The position numbers were made by a program, and so were the translations under genes. The notes under the pieces were generated by a model that was given only the letters and a program-made list of their open reading frames with translations, was not told the DNA's origin and did not search any database. A stretch of 34,697 nt of DNA. It comes from Pleurotus djamor (Eukaryota > Basidiomycota > Agaricomycetes > Agaricales > Pleurotaceae). The DNA lies in NCBI GenBank assembly GCA_029747585.1, contig JAPEVF010000485.1, positions 1 through 34,697 on the forward strand. The letters run 5' to 3'. Within the stretch, counting starts at the first letter, position 1. Each line of letters begins with the position of its first letter. Below, piece by piece: positions 10,573 to 27,774 of this stretch.

Positions 10573-11393
10573 TTGGTATTTGGCTCTCTGTCAAAATGAA
10601 AAGCTAATAAAAGGGAGTCGGTGCGCTCCATGGTTCTTGGCAATTATATATTCTGGCAACTTCAATATCCTCGTCCAAGTATCACTTGTGTCGACTCGAT
10701 GTACCATCACTTCCTCACCGTCGTCTCACAAACTCGCTGAGAACTTGGTTCTCCCGATGCATCAGATTTTGGGAGGTTGGCGTCCTCACCGGTGCCTGTA
10801 CACATTGAGACCCTGAGTAAAAATCATGGTAAGTGCCAAACATCCATGCGGATGGTTCAAGATGGTTCATCAGTTGAAGTCCTTTGTTCAACAAAAAATT
10901 TTGACCGCCCGGAATTTTACATGCCGGGCTATGCTGCTCCGCCGAGTCACTCAATCAATTAATCAATACTTACTCAAGTACTCAACCCAATCGCCCCATC
11001 GTGCGTCATGGCAACCGCTTATTGCTTGTTTGCAATTCGAACACAAGATCGTGATCGAATCCCCTCGAATGACCAGATGGGTTTGACTCTTTGGCATGAC
11101 CACTGCCACACACGGTGCCACTTTCTCTTAAATTTTACTTCCAAGTTTGGAACTTGTATCTCGCCTGTATCCCTCGCAACGACCATCATCAAGTCATCCA
11201 GTATACTCACTACTATTGAGATGCCCTATTTAGAGGCTCAAGCCACTATGTTTCTCCTCCGTCATTCTTTCGTCCCGCTCCTGGTTGGGCCCATTTCCTT
11301 CGTTTTGTTTCTTCCTTTTACTTTAGGTTCCCCTTGTGGACTTCCACCTACATCCTTCGTTTCTCTTTGACTTTCTCATTCATTTTCTTCGCC
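10573..11393. other. Intergenic region and AP2 promoter
   Basis: I see no supported gene. Short open frames on both strands have no similarity or splice context. The last about 150 bp are pyrimidine-rich leader. Confidence 0.6.
11227..11233 (+). promoter_or_regulatory. TATA-like box of AP2
   Basis: TATTTAG lies 167 bp upstream of the AP2 ATG, matching the spacing in the other three protease genes. Confidence 0.4.
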
Positions 11394-13321
11394 ATGTACT
11401 GCTGCGCAACCCTTTTCCCAGTATTTCTGAGTGTACTGTTGATCAACACCTCGTCAAGCGAGGGCGCCCCCACTGCGAAGCGGGCACCGATAACCCTCCC
11501 ACTCAAGCGTGCTCGGCTTGCTCATGATACCACCCATCCCCTCATTGTAAGTCCAATACCTGATCTGGTCGAATACATCGTAACAAGGAACACCTTCAGC
11601 GCCATCAGCAACTTTCCAACCGGGCCTCGAAACGTGCAGCTCTTTTGACAAATACCGAACCCCCAGAACCTGAGTACATGGTCTCAAGCATGGATGCCGC
11701 ACTCCACGCCATCTCCGCATGGGATCACCTGCAAAGGCGTGCAGACGAATCGGAGATTCACTTGCCCGCTTTACTGAACATGACCCTCGTTGAGACTAGT
11801 GGCGCAGGTGATCATGAAGCGATGGACTCTGACGATTTTGAGAAGAGGCAGAACGGCGCGTGTGTATCATTTCATCCCTCCCGAGGTTCTCTCACTTTGC
11901 TGACATGCTCATAGCCCTACTCCCGTGGCTTCGGCCTCTCAAACTAATCCAGGAGTAAACCCAATCAAGGCAAATGCAGCGTTTTCTCCGAATCAAATAA
12001 AGCCTGCTGTAGATCCTCTACTCACACAGACTCTTGGGCTTGCAATAGGGTGAGTCCCTTTCTAATTTATCCTGCGTGGTCTCCTGATATTGTCACAGAG
12101 GAAACGACGAACACTACCAAGCCGTAGTCCGCATTGGAGCGAGCGATTTTTCCCTTATAGTTGACTCCGGATCATCGCCTACCTGGATCAAGGTGGGCCT
12201 GATCGAAATTCTCCTTATGTCTGCCAACCGTAACTAATTTTCGCAGAAAAGCACCAAAACATCCGCAATCGCTGCTTCTGGAACGCCCTTCCCCTTGGCT
12301 TATCTAACTGGAGAAGCCGTCCCCATTCAACGTTCTCAGGACTTGTTGACAGCCGCTGGATTTGATCTACCTGACTTTTCCTTTGGCCTTGCAAGCGACA
12401 TCGGGAATTTCCAACACTTCGACAACATTGATGGAGTTATGGGACTATCACCAAGTGTACGCTGCTCCCCATTTCTATTTTTTTTTCATGATGTCCCTCA
12501 CTACTTTGTGCCAATGTGGCCAGTTCGTCACGGATAGTCCTACGATAATCGATGAATTGAACAGAATCCATAACATTGATGCCATTGTCGGGTACAAACT
12601 CGGACATGTCACCGATGCAACAAATGACGGAGAGATCTGTTTTGGGTAGGCTCAATGTCCAAATCTAGTAACGGCTCTGCTGAATTTGCTCTCAACTCTC
12701 AACTAGCGGTGTTGATCTCGATAAGCACGACCTGAACAGCGTCGTTGTCCTCGACAACATAAGCCCACGAGATCTATGGGAAGTTCCTCTGGAAGGCGTG
12801 CGTTTGAATGGCCAACTTCTTCCCATGAAAGGTTTACCACGTCGCGCTATCGTTGATACCGGATCCACCTTCGTTATAGCACCAATGGCTGATGCGATGC
12901 TCATCCACTCACAAATTGCACCGTCCTATTACCACGTCAATGGCATATTCTATGTGCCTTGTACAACAAGTGCTGAAGTCAGCCTCGTCTTGGAAGGTAC
13001 CTCTTTTGTCATCCCCCCTACCGATCTAGCACATGCACCACTTGCTCCAGGGAAAGACCAATTTCAAGGTAAACCCATCAAACCATGTCTTATTTCTTAA
13101 CTGGACCATTCTTTCGTAGGCTATTGTATGTCAGGGATCAAAGGGAATGTTTCCCCTGGTATCGCATCAAATCAGTGGATTGTAAGCAGCCTCGTTCTCA
13201 TGATTTACAGCTTATTCAGTGGCTTGTCTATTGTCAGCTCGGCGACGTGTTTTTGAAGAATGTGTATTTCTGGACCGATTTAGGTCTCAACTCGGTCGGG
13301 TTTGCTCGACTACGGCTCTGA
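11394..13321 (+). CDS. AP2: divergent secreted A1 aspartic protease homolog
   Basis: Nine exons: 11394-11546, 11600-11859, 11915-12049, 12099-12192, 12247-12456, 12524-12645, 12707-13068, 13120-13181 and 13238-13321, giving 493 residues. The start context CGCCATG matches AP4. There is a signal peptide, then a TAKR basic site, the pro-motif ITLPLKR and a second EKRQ basic site. Both catalytic motifs are intact: LIVDSGSSPTW (Asp 12163-12165) and AIVDTGSTFVIAP (Asp 12855-12857). The flap is AYLTGE, where canonical enzymes have YGTG, and the first-lobe Cys pair of AP3/AP4 is absent. The second-lobe Cys residues are present (FYVPCT, GYCMSGI). It is closest to AP1 in intron layout and in the FWTDL C-terminal block. 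It is probably active, with altered specificity, but that is inference. Confidence 0.87.
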
Positions 13322-14251
13322 TATACGAAATCGAATAGTAAATGTATTCGAAACAATATAAAGAGCGTGTAGTAATTCTTTACAACTCCTTTTCCTTTGA
13401 TCGAGACTCCAAAGATCAGTACTCTCGTTGAAGTTTCATGCGGCACACGACACGACTGAGGGCCCACGCGATGCCCTTCTCTTGACAAGGAACGTTCAAG
13501 ATATGTACCAACATACCCGGAAGCACATCCAGACCTGACGGGTTTGCATCCAATCAGACGTTGAAGATTAAGAACCCACGGTTGTGGTACTTATACTCTA
13601 TACCCTGACGTGGCATGACCATGGTTCCTTCTCAAAAGTAAGTCGTATCGCCAGTTTACCCGAATCAGACAATGACAGTCGCAGAGAATGTAAAGATGCT
13701 TCGTACATAGCCAACCCTCCGCCATTTATTCTTTTTATGTCTTTACATCGGCATCAAATGATCGTTGACAAGCCATACAGTAACTCACACGGCCCCGTCT
13801 TCTGAGTCCCCACGTCTCTGCGAAAGTTTCAAATTCACTAGTGTTGCACTCTAGCCGCCTTCAACCTTCGACTCATCTCAGAAGAGTCGCGGGCCGTAAC
13901 GTAGTAACAAGCGAAAATAGCTGAGATCATGGAGCTCCGGGGACTGCGAGGGTTCGCACATCGGGAATGACGGTTGAACCTCGATGTTCCATATTTGTGT
14001 TCGACGAACAAGTTCTCGAGATGATACAGATGGTTCCTCCTAGATGGTAGTAGGCTACAGCACACAGCCGATATGATATATAACCCCCCACCTGGCGGAC
14101 ACTTCCCAGACCACAACCCATTCCCTCGATCACTCCCCTTCGAGTCTGCTCCTGGTCGGGCAGCATTCCCATTTCTTCATCGATCTTTTTCGTTTCTCTG
14201 GACTCTGGTAGACCATTCAATTGACGTTTTCCCCATCCAAGTCTATAACAA
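13322..14251. other. Intergenic region and AP3 promoter
   Basis: No gene is supported. Minus-strand open frames at 13838-14220 have no family similarity and run across the AP3 promoter. The only element I can point to is the TATA box. Confidence 0.6.
14077..14083 (+). promoter_or_regulatory. TATA box of AP3
   Basis: TATATAA within GATATATAACCCC lies 175 bp before the ATG at 14252. It is the best TATA match of the four protease genes. Confidence 0.55.
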
Positions 14252-16486
14252 ATGAAACTTCAACTATCCTTTTCAACCCTTCTCGCCGTTCTCTTCGTTA
14301 CTATCTCACAAGTTGAGGTAGAGGCGGCGCCCTTAACGACAAATGGGATCGTTACTCTTCCTCTCAAGCGCACAGAGCTGAGAGAAAGAGATGATCACCA
14401 TCCTCTGTTGGTGAGTCCGATCTTTCTGATATAGCGACCGCGATTATGATCAATTGACGGTTGTAACTCTTCTTCTACTCGGTATTCACTACACACGGAC
14501 ACCTTTGTCAAACGTATACAGCGGTTACAACAACATGTTAACCGAGGTTCGAGACGAATCGCACGCATGACTGGACGGGCCGAACCAAGTCACGAGGAAC
14601 TGAGATCATCTATCCAAAAGCGTCTCGTTTCTCTTGATGAATGGGATGGCTTGGAGAAACGGTACAATCGTAAAGGCACTAAGACGAAGGGTGTCAAGGG
14701 ATTGAAACCCATCGGTCCGTCGACAAAAGGAAACGCAAAAACGAAGGCCGCTCAGGGGCTGACCGACCCTGTAGGAAAGATAGGAGCTACAGGAGGCAAG
14801 AATGGAACTGCCAACTCTCAGACAGCTCAGACAGGATCACAAGTGTCTGGTGCGGCTCAAAAAGGTTCTACGAAGTCTGGCTCGGCAGCCGCTCAGAGCT
14901 CTCCTCAAGTTGGTAGTGGGAACGGTGGTCAGCGCAAGCAAGGAAAGCAAACTAAGGGAACGCAACAAGGCGCCACAACTTCTTCAACGCAGACAGCCCC
15001 GGTCAAGTAATCATAACATGCCATCTTATGGAAGACTATTGTGCTGACTTTGAGCTTTTAGATTGAACCAAGCCGCTGCTAACCCTGGTGTCAGCCCCGC
15101 AAAGATCGAGGCCTTCAACTCGGGTTCCGTGACCAAAGCAGAGGATCCAGCTACTGCGGACTCTCTCGGACTCGACATCGAGTAAGCCGCGCCGTACTCG
15201 CTACGTTGGAAACGCTTATATCTCAGCATAGATCCGGAGATGTTGGTTATCTCGCAACGATCCAGATGGGGACTCCGCCTCAGAATTTCTTGTTGTTGAT
15301 GGATTCTGGTTCGGCTGATCTGTGGGTCGGTGCGGAAGGTTGTCAGTCACAGGCAGGTGGAGGATGCGTGAGTGGCGTTTATTTCCTGCTTACAACCGAG
15401 AAGTATCTCAAAGCTTCTTTTAGGGAAAGCACACTTTTCTAGGCAATGCGACTTCGAGTTCGTTCCAAGATACTCAGCAACCTTTCGCCATTACCTATGG
15501 AACTGGGCAAGTCCAAGGAAACATTGTGAGTGACGACATCGTTGTTGCTGGTCTCCAACTTCCCGCCCATAAGTTTGGCGTGGCTACGGTCGAGAGTGTC
15601 GACTTTTCCGACGACGGAACGCCATTTGATGGCATAATGGGGTTGGCACAATCGGTGAGTCGGGCACGGTCTACCACCAAGTATTTGACTTACTGGGCGT
15701 CGTCTACTAGGCTTTGTCGGAGCAAAAGACACTTACACCAATTGAGGCATTGGCTCAAGCTGGCTTGGTCCGTCAGGCCATCATGTCGTACAAAATTTCT
15801 CGTGTCGAAGACAAACTGAACGATGGTGAAATCACATTTGGGTGTGTTCATTCGCGTCTATAATTGTTCTTCAAAATATTGATGGGGCTACAGTGGCACC
15901 GACGCAACGAAATTTGATGCAACGACGGTGGAGACCCTGAAGAACGTCAATGCGCAAGGTTTCTGGGAGGCTTCAATGCCTGCCGTTTCCGTTGATGGAG
16001 TAGACATTGGATTGAATGGGCGAACGGCCGTCTTGGACACTGGAACCACATTGATCATCGCACCCGCAGACGACGCTTTGGCCATTCACCAGCAGATTCC
16101 CGGTGCTCAGTCTGACGGCCAAGGCGGCTTTGTGATCCCATGCACCACAACGTCTGAAGTGGCACTGACATTTGGAAACACCGCGTTCACAATTGACCCT
16201 CGGGACCTTGTTTTCGCGCCGCTTGACCCTGCCGACCCAGCGGGTGAGTAATGTCGTGTCCTACAGCACGACTCGCGTACTGATGAGTCCAAGGGGATTG
16301 TGTTTCCGGCATTTCCTCGGGGAACATTGGCGGCGCAACAGAGTGGCTGGTACGTCTATGTCTAATTCTTGACTCAAGATTTGATGTAGTGAGCACAATT
16401 TGCAGGTCGGGGATGTGTTTCTGAAGAACGCGTATTTCTCCACGGACGTAACTAAGAATCAACTTTCTCTGGCCAAATTGAAGTAA
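14252..16486 (+). CDS. AP3: secreted A1 aspartic protease (pepsin-like) with a long basic low-complexity pro-region
   Basis: Nine exons: 14252-14410, 14522-15006, 15062-15181, 15232-15367, 15424-15654, 15711-15841, 15894-16243, 16294-16349 and 16406-16486, giving 582 residues. There is a signal peptide and the pro-motif VTLPLKR. A long stretch rich in Lys, Gly, Thr, Gln and Ser follows, within residues about 100-215. The catalytic domain begins near SGDVGYLATIQMGTPPQNF. All hallmarks are present: MDSGSADLW (Asp 15302-15304), a Cys pair in GCQSQAGGGC, the flap ITYGTGQ, FDGIMGLA, VLDTGTTLIIAP (Asp 16036-16038), and the second Cys pair in VIPCTT and GDCVSGI. It should be a secreted acid endopeptidase, active after pro-segment removal. 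It is closest to AP4. Confidence 0.92.
14665..15003 (+). repeat. Low-complexity coding stretch in AP3 exon 2
   Basis: About 113 codons are dominated by Lys, Gly, Thr, Gln, Ser and Ala, with recurring KG, TKG and TG steps. It lies between the pro-motif and the catalytic domain. The reading frame is uninterrupted, so it is a coding repeat, not an intron. Confidence 0.7.
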
Positions 16487-16711
16487 CAAGGAGATGGACC
16501 TGGTCACCTTTCTTCAGTCACTAGCCACTTTACTTAATTGCTAAGATACCTCTGCCTTCCGACGCACTTTATTGGATATTTCTTGTCACTACATACAAAA
16601 AGGCTTCTTACTTATGGAAGAAGTGGAGGCCGTTGCAGAAGAGTATCAAGCGAGACGGTGCTATCACAATAGAGTCTAAGGAGATATACTGGAGTGCATG
16701 TTTTCCATTGC

Positions 16712-16735
16712 ATCCGCATTCGCATTCGCATTCGA
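16712..16735. repeat. Hexamer microsatellite (GCATTC-type)
   Basis: The unit GCATTC is repeated about four times: one imperfect copy, GCATCC, followed by three perfect copies. It lies about 270 bp before the AP4 TATA-like box. Confidence 0.65.
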
Positions 16736-16982
16736 AGGGATGCTGGTTTCGTTCGACCTCATTCACTTCGCCCTGACAAGCTGAAAGGGGCGAGAAAGGG
16801 GTGCCGAAGTTGGGCGTCTAAGCATGACCCTGGAAGCTCTATTGTTCGCCCGCGGCCCCGCTTTGTACCTCGCCCGTCCATTGTTCTATCGATGCCATGA
16901 CTTCGACTCTTTACAGTTTTCATACAAAGCAAAGCAACCAAGGCAAACAATTACAACGCCCAGCCGTCCACCTGCTGCAGAG

Positions 16983-16990
16983 TATTTAAG
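16983..16990 (+). promoter_or_regulatory. TATA-like box of AP4
   Basis: TATTTAAG lies 167 bp before the AP4 ATG at 17150, the same distance as in AP2. Confidence 0.5.
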
Positions 16991-17149
16991 TTGCACCAGT
17001 ACCACCATGCTCATTCCACACCGCTTCTCTCCCATCTCCTGCTCTTCTCCTCCCCTGCTCCAGGCTGAGCATTTCATTTCATTTCTTCATTTCTTTATCT
17101 CGGCCTTATATTCTCTAAGCTCTGAGAGCATCTCTGCGTTTTTCTCGCC

Positions 17150-19003
17150 ATGCATTTCCAAGTTTCTTTTACGACGCTCCTTGCGACTCTGCTTGTCGCT
17201 CTTTATGCCAACGATGTCGATGCACTTCCAACCAAACGTGGTGTCGGGATGGTTTCCTTGCCTTTCAGACGCGTCCAGCCACGGACAGACGTTCACCCAC
17301 ACATTGTATGTTTCCTATGCTTTCGATCCCGATATTGTGGAGGGCACTGAGCCACTGTTACTAGCTTTTGCAACAACACATCAATCGCAGTCATCGCCGC
17401 TTCGCCCGCATGACAGGACGAGATGGGCCATCTGACGCAGATCTAGCTTCCAACTTGGCGAAGCGCATGCTCTCCCTGCCTGCAGACGCAGAGCTCGTTC
17501 GCCGCTTCAACACTGCTGGCACGAAGGGTAAATACACCCAATCTCAACCCAATCTCTCTGGTGCCAGCATCAGTACGAAGGCTAACAGTGGAACCGATGC
17601 CTCGTACGTTCGTTTGCCGAGAGCCCTTCGTCTATGTCTGAAAACACATTTCATTCTAGTAACTCAACTGATGGGACTGTCATTGCGGCCACCAACGCTG
17701 AAGGTGTTACGGAGATTGAGATCGATGCTTTGATCAATGGTGGTGTCACGCCCGCTGCTACGCCCACTGCTGACAACTCCCTTGGGCTCGACATCATGTA
17801 GGATCACAATCCCTTCTCCGTTGATGGCCCGAATTCAACTCTATCCCTTCTAGCGCGAACGACGTCGGCTATTTCGCCCCAGTGAAGATCGGCACACCTC
17901 CTCGCGAGTTCAGGATCCTCATGGACTCCGGATCTGCCGACATGTGGGTTGGTGCAGAGGATTGTGTCTCCGAGACCGGCGCTGGTTGCGTGAGTCCATT
18001 CCTTCTTGCCGCCCATGTCCTACGCTGACGGTCTCTCTCTATAGGGAAATCATCTTTTCCTAGGAAATCAAAGCTCTGTCACGTTCAACGACTCGGGCAT
18101 CCCCTGGCAAATCACCTACGGAACTGGCGCAGTCTCTGGGACCATTGTGAAGGATAACGTCAACATCGCGGGTCTCGCCCTGGACGATCATATCTTTGGT
18201 GTTGCCACTCTTGAAAGCAATGAGTTTGCAGGCGATAATGTTGCCTTTGACGGCCTTCTGGGCACCGCGCGATCCGTGAGTCCAAGTCCGTCTTATTCAT
18301 TTAACACCACCTCACTCCGTAGCAGAGATTGTCCAACCAAAGAGCCCCCACACCCGTTGAAGCACTTGCTCAGACTGGTCTCATCCGACAAGCCATCACT
18401 TCCTACAAGATGCCCCGTCTCGCCGACCAGAACAATGATGGTGTAATCACCTTCGGTGGCGTTGATGAGTCCAAGTTCCAAGCCAACACCCTTGTCACCC
18501 TCGACAACATCTCCCCCGTCGGTTTCTGGGAAGCTGAAATGGATCAAATCACGGTGAATGGTGTCGACACTGGTCTTACTGGCCGCTCCGCTATCCTTGA
18601 CACCGGAACCACCCNTCATCCTTGCCCCCGCTGCTGATGCCACTCGTCTGCATCAAGCCATTGACGGTGCCGAGTCGGATGGTCAAGGCGGATTCATCAT
18701 TCCTTGTAACACCAACGCTACCATCTCACTGACCTTCGGTGGTCGTCCCTTCACCATCGATCCTCGTGACCTCGTTTTCGCACCTCTCAACATCAACGAC
18801 CCCACTGGACGTTGCTTCTCTGGCATCACTGCGGGTAGCATAGGTGAAGATACTCAATGGCTGGTACGTTTTCCACCCATCTCTGACTTGTTAACCATTT
18901 AACTTACACTTGCTATCAGGTTGGAGATGTCTTCTTGAAGAATGCGTACTTCTCTCATAACGTCGACACCAACACGATGACACTTGCAGAATTGACATCT
19001 TGA
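17150..19003 (+). CDS. AP4: secreted A1 aspartic protease (pepsin-like)
   Basis: Seven exons: 17150-17305, 17365-17603, 17660-17797, 17854-17989, 18045-18275, 18326-18863 and 18920-19003, giving 506 residues once the N at 18615 is treated as a surplus base. There is a signal peptide, a TKR basic site and the pro-motif VSLPFRR. Then come LMDSGSADMW (Asp 17934-17936), a first-lobe Cys pair, the flap ITYGTGA, FDGLLG, and ILDTGTT (Asp 18599-18601), with the second-lobe Cys residues in FIIPCN and GRCFSGI. The N sits straight after the second active site within a C run. Without it the frame reads on into a LILAPAADA block that matches AP3. Two introns of AP3 (after 15841 and after 16243) have no counterpart here. 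It is probably an active secreted acid protease. Confidence 0.9.
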
Positions 19004-19965
19004 TTACGATCTTTTGAATCTCTCTTCGTTCATCTTGCATAGGCCACGAATGACCATCTCATCTGTAGATTAACATTAACACACATTCCTTAATGTATTG
19101 TAGAGATGATATGTATTTACTAGGAAGCACTGATATTGAACACAGTCCCAATCGTTACTTGTAATTCCTTCAGAACACATGTGGATGGATATGAAGTCCA
19201 ACTTTGCATCAACGATTCCTTGCTTGAAGCGCCAACGACACACACATTACGATCGAAGTCTCACCTCCTTACGGTGAATTGTGGTATGACTGGCCATGCC
19301 ATCCTGGCGGTTCTGTCAGGCCAAGGACACTCCGTTGAGTCTCCGGCCCCTTCAGATGCACTAAGGAGGAACCCCTTGGCTTCGGTACCCCTTCTCGAGG
19401 CCTTCTACTTCTCAAGCACCGGTGAACGGCCAGTTATCCTTGAGCTTCTTATATCTCAAAGGTGTTGATTGGGTGTTGACAGATACTATCCGGCAAGTTG
19501 ATCTATGTAGTTGCTTCCCGAAACCACGAGCTTCGACTTCTACGAATCGATGTATTTTTAACCTAAGTATACATCAGGAACGCAAATCAACGCCTCTATG
19601 CAGGTTCGCCGCTGGAAACCAGTCCGTCCCATGACGAGAGGAGGATCGTCGATTATGCCATCTACCCTGAATAGGGATCCCCTTTACTTATTGACGCTCG
19701 CGACTCGTCTCCGAGTGCAGGAACTGCGCCCGAGTCGGCGCGTCTTCTCATGCCAGTCATCTATTCATCCCGAGTCGGATATAAGTTAAAATTATCCATC
19801 GCATGAGGCATCTCCACATGCTGACGATTCTTGAGAAAAAGGTGGCCGACGGCTCAACCGCTTATGAATAAGGGCAGGTGAGTCAGCAGAGAAATTGCGC
19901 ATAACATTGTAGCAGCATGGGCGGATCCTTATAACGCCCCCACCATTGGGGAAGTCCTCGAATTC
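19004..19965. other. Intergenic region and ABC transporter promoter
   Basis: No gene is supported. A TATAAG at 19780-19785 lies 186 bp before the transporter ATG. A five-codon upstream ORF (19917-19934) lies in the leader. A GTGAGT at 19878 with an AG near 19911 could mark a very short leader intron, but I cannot confirm it. Confidence 0.5.
19780..19785 (+). promoter_or_regulatory. TATA-like box of the ABC transporter gene
   Basis: TATAAG within GGATATAAGTT lies 186 bp before the ATG at 19966. Confidence 0.4.
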
Positions 19966-25560
<5,595 letters not shown>

Positions 25561-25798
25561 ATTTGTTTGCCAACTACACCATATGTACATCATAATACAG
25601 CACACATAGATCTTCGAGCTCCTAAACTAATTGAGCCTTTGACTACGCGCACAACGAATGAACACCCTATCTACCCAAATGAAATTAAGAGGTGAACGCC
25701 AGCGAAACAAGTAGCAAGTAATAAAGTATGCAATGATGGATATCCCGCATTATACATCAAAAGAAATATAAAATAAAGTACAAATATATATCCGTATG

Positions 25799-27643
25799 CT
25801 ACATGGTGTCTTGAGGATCCATGTTGAACTCTTCATCAGGTTCGCCCTCGGCATCTTCTTCCTCATATTCCCCATCGGCATCTTCATCGCCATACATATC
25901 GATAGATTCCATGTCAACAGCATGAGGCAGGGATGTGTGGACTGAATTATCTTCAGAAACATGATGCGAAGCTGCGCGTTCCGAAGGTTCTTCAGATTTA
26001 GCGTAACCGTAGTCATCAATAGCCATCGAAAAGCCAAGAAACGAAGGGTCCTGTGGTGTTTGCTTCAACGTTATGTGATCGGGGCTCGAAGTCAAAAGCT
26101 TAGAAGACAATTGATTCGAATCGTTGACTTGAGAGCCGTTAGGATAATGATATATGTTGATGGTGTGATGCGGAGGCAGCAACTGCTCGTTGGGAACGGA
26201 AGACGAAGGCGAGGTATCTTCAGATTTGATGCTGTTCGTGTTTGTGTAATTCGTGCGGAGTGGGGGCACAACTGGAGACGGCACAGAGTGATTCATCGAA
26301 ACGAGTAAGGTGGCGATGTCCAATTCACTCGGGGTGCAAGTAACAGGTTGATGACCGTTCCTTTGTATGGGGATAAACATATCAGAGTTATCGTTGAGAG
26401 GGGGAGTGGGCGTCCTGCAAGCAACGGATATACCCGGGGGGTGTCCGTTTTGTTGAGCAGGTTGTGGAGATGGAGCAGGGGGNTAGGATATGTTCGTCGT
26501 CGTCGTCGTCGCCCTCAGGAGGAGACTCAATCCGTTTACGTTTGAGCGAGGACCTCACAGGAGCAGCCGAGACTTGTTTAACCCGATGTGATGAATTTGT
26601 TCGGGTTCGGAGTTGTCTCGTTGAAGTTTGTTCTTCAGCCTGCAACTGCGCCGCCAAAGCTTCATCGTCGGCAGTAGGCGAGAGGAGCACGCGGGAGGTA
26701 GACCGAGTCGGGCGAAGACGCGGAGCAGCAACGGTAGACACAGAACGACGGGGAGCGGGAGACGCCACATTTTGAGACCGTGTTCGACGACGCGCTGACA
26801 CGGGTATCGGTGATGGGGACGGNAGATGATTGGAGATGGGTCGTATCGATAGACACAGAGCGGCCATTCGGACCATTACCACTAGACGGTGATGTTGATG
26901 AAGGGGCAGGCAACTGATCTTCAAGCCCAGCGGCCCTCTGTCCGATAGAGCTGGGTGATCTAGCCTGCCCTGAGGAAGCGTCCTCACGTGGCGTCTCGCC
27001 AAAGACCTCGCTCTGGGGCATCTGCTTCTCTGCTCTGGATATCAGGAAGGGCGTCCACTTCAACTTCTCAGGCTTCAACTGCAAATAACCTTTTCCCCGC
27101 CAAATCGACAAATACGAAGAGACTTTGTCCGGATCCCAATGTATATGGTATGAGTCTGGTGGAACAAAGGGAGCCTTATTCGCTTCATCATCGTCCTGGN
27201 TTTGCGTGCGCNGCTTCACCGTCGGCGCATCCACTTTCTCGATGACGACCCCTCCGGCTTGGCGACGCCGAACACCCCATCACGCCCACAAACGCCTACC
27301 ACTCCTGACGCGTCCTTTTTCCCACTCAACGGAAACGCTAATCCCAATTTTCTACCACGAGCACGATAATTAATTTCTCAGTTGTAGCGAGGCGAGTCAT
27401 GCCTCTCCCTAATAATTGGATGCTGCCGTATTTGTTGACCACGTCGCATTCTCTGCCTCTCAGGGCGCAGTTACGTCCGTACGAGCGTGTTTTTGGTGCA
27501 GATTGAATTCGACCTTCACTCACGAATATATATTTCTTTGAAAAGGCATCTATGGATTTTCTATAATACAATGCATGTAATTCTTCGGGCTTCACGTTCA
27601 GCGGGCGTGGACTCGACAATCTAGACGCTCTCTTCACTGGCAC
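25799..27643 (-). CDS. Unrecognised acidic, low-complexity, probably nuclear protein (5' structure unresolved)
   Basis: The C-terminal exon runs on the minus strand from about 27234 down to the TAG at 25799-25801. It is open once the N bases at 26483 and 26823 are treated as surplus. A compact block near its start (PPDSYHIHWDPDKVSSYL, then SIWRGKGYLQLKPEKLKWTP) looks like the conserved core. A long Ser/Pro/Arg-rich region follows, then a poly-Asp run near KRKRIESPP, and a very acidic tail (EDADGEYEEEDAEGEPDEEF). A likely first exon is 27643-27524 (MPVKRASRLSSPRPLNVKPE, about 40 residues) with a GTGAGT donor. I could not place the intervening splice sites, and N bases at 27200 and 27212 confuse the frame. 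Basic stretches such as KRKR suggest nuclear location. It diverges from the GLC8-like gene across about 130 bp. Confidence 0.55.
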
Positions 27644-27774
27644 ATGACATCGAGAAGCCCCTGTGTGTTGCTACGGTCGCGCTCCTCCACAGGGGTCCTC
27701 CCATAACAGCAACCTCTCTAGTTTTGTCCCGATCTCCCCCATATCCATATCTATACAACCTACGTTCTGAGTCT

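Larger units (their letters stand above)
16487..17149. other. Intergenic region and AP4 promoter
   Basis: I see no supported gene. The long plus-strand open frame 16824-17435 overlaps the AP4 signal-peptide exon in another frame and is a shadow. The region contains a hexamer microsatellite near 16712-16735, a TATA-like box and a pyrimidine-rich leader. Confidence 0.6.

Noticed and set aside
16824..17435. 203-codon plus-strand ORF
   Set aside because: It runs through the AP4 promoter and overlaps AP4 exons 1-2 in a different frame. It is CT-rich with no recognisable protein features.
19917..19934. Five-codon upstream ORF as a regulatory element of the ABC gene
   Set aside because: It is too short to distinguish from chance, and it may lie beside a leader intron.
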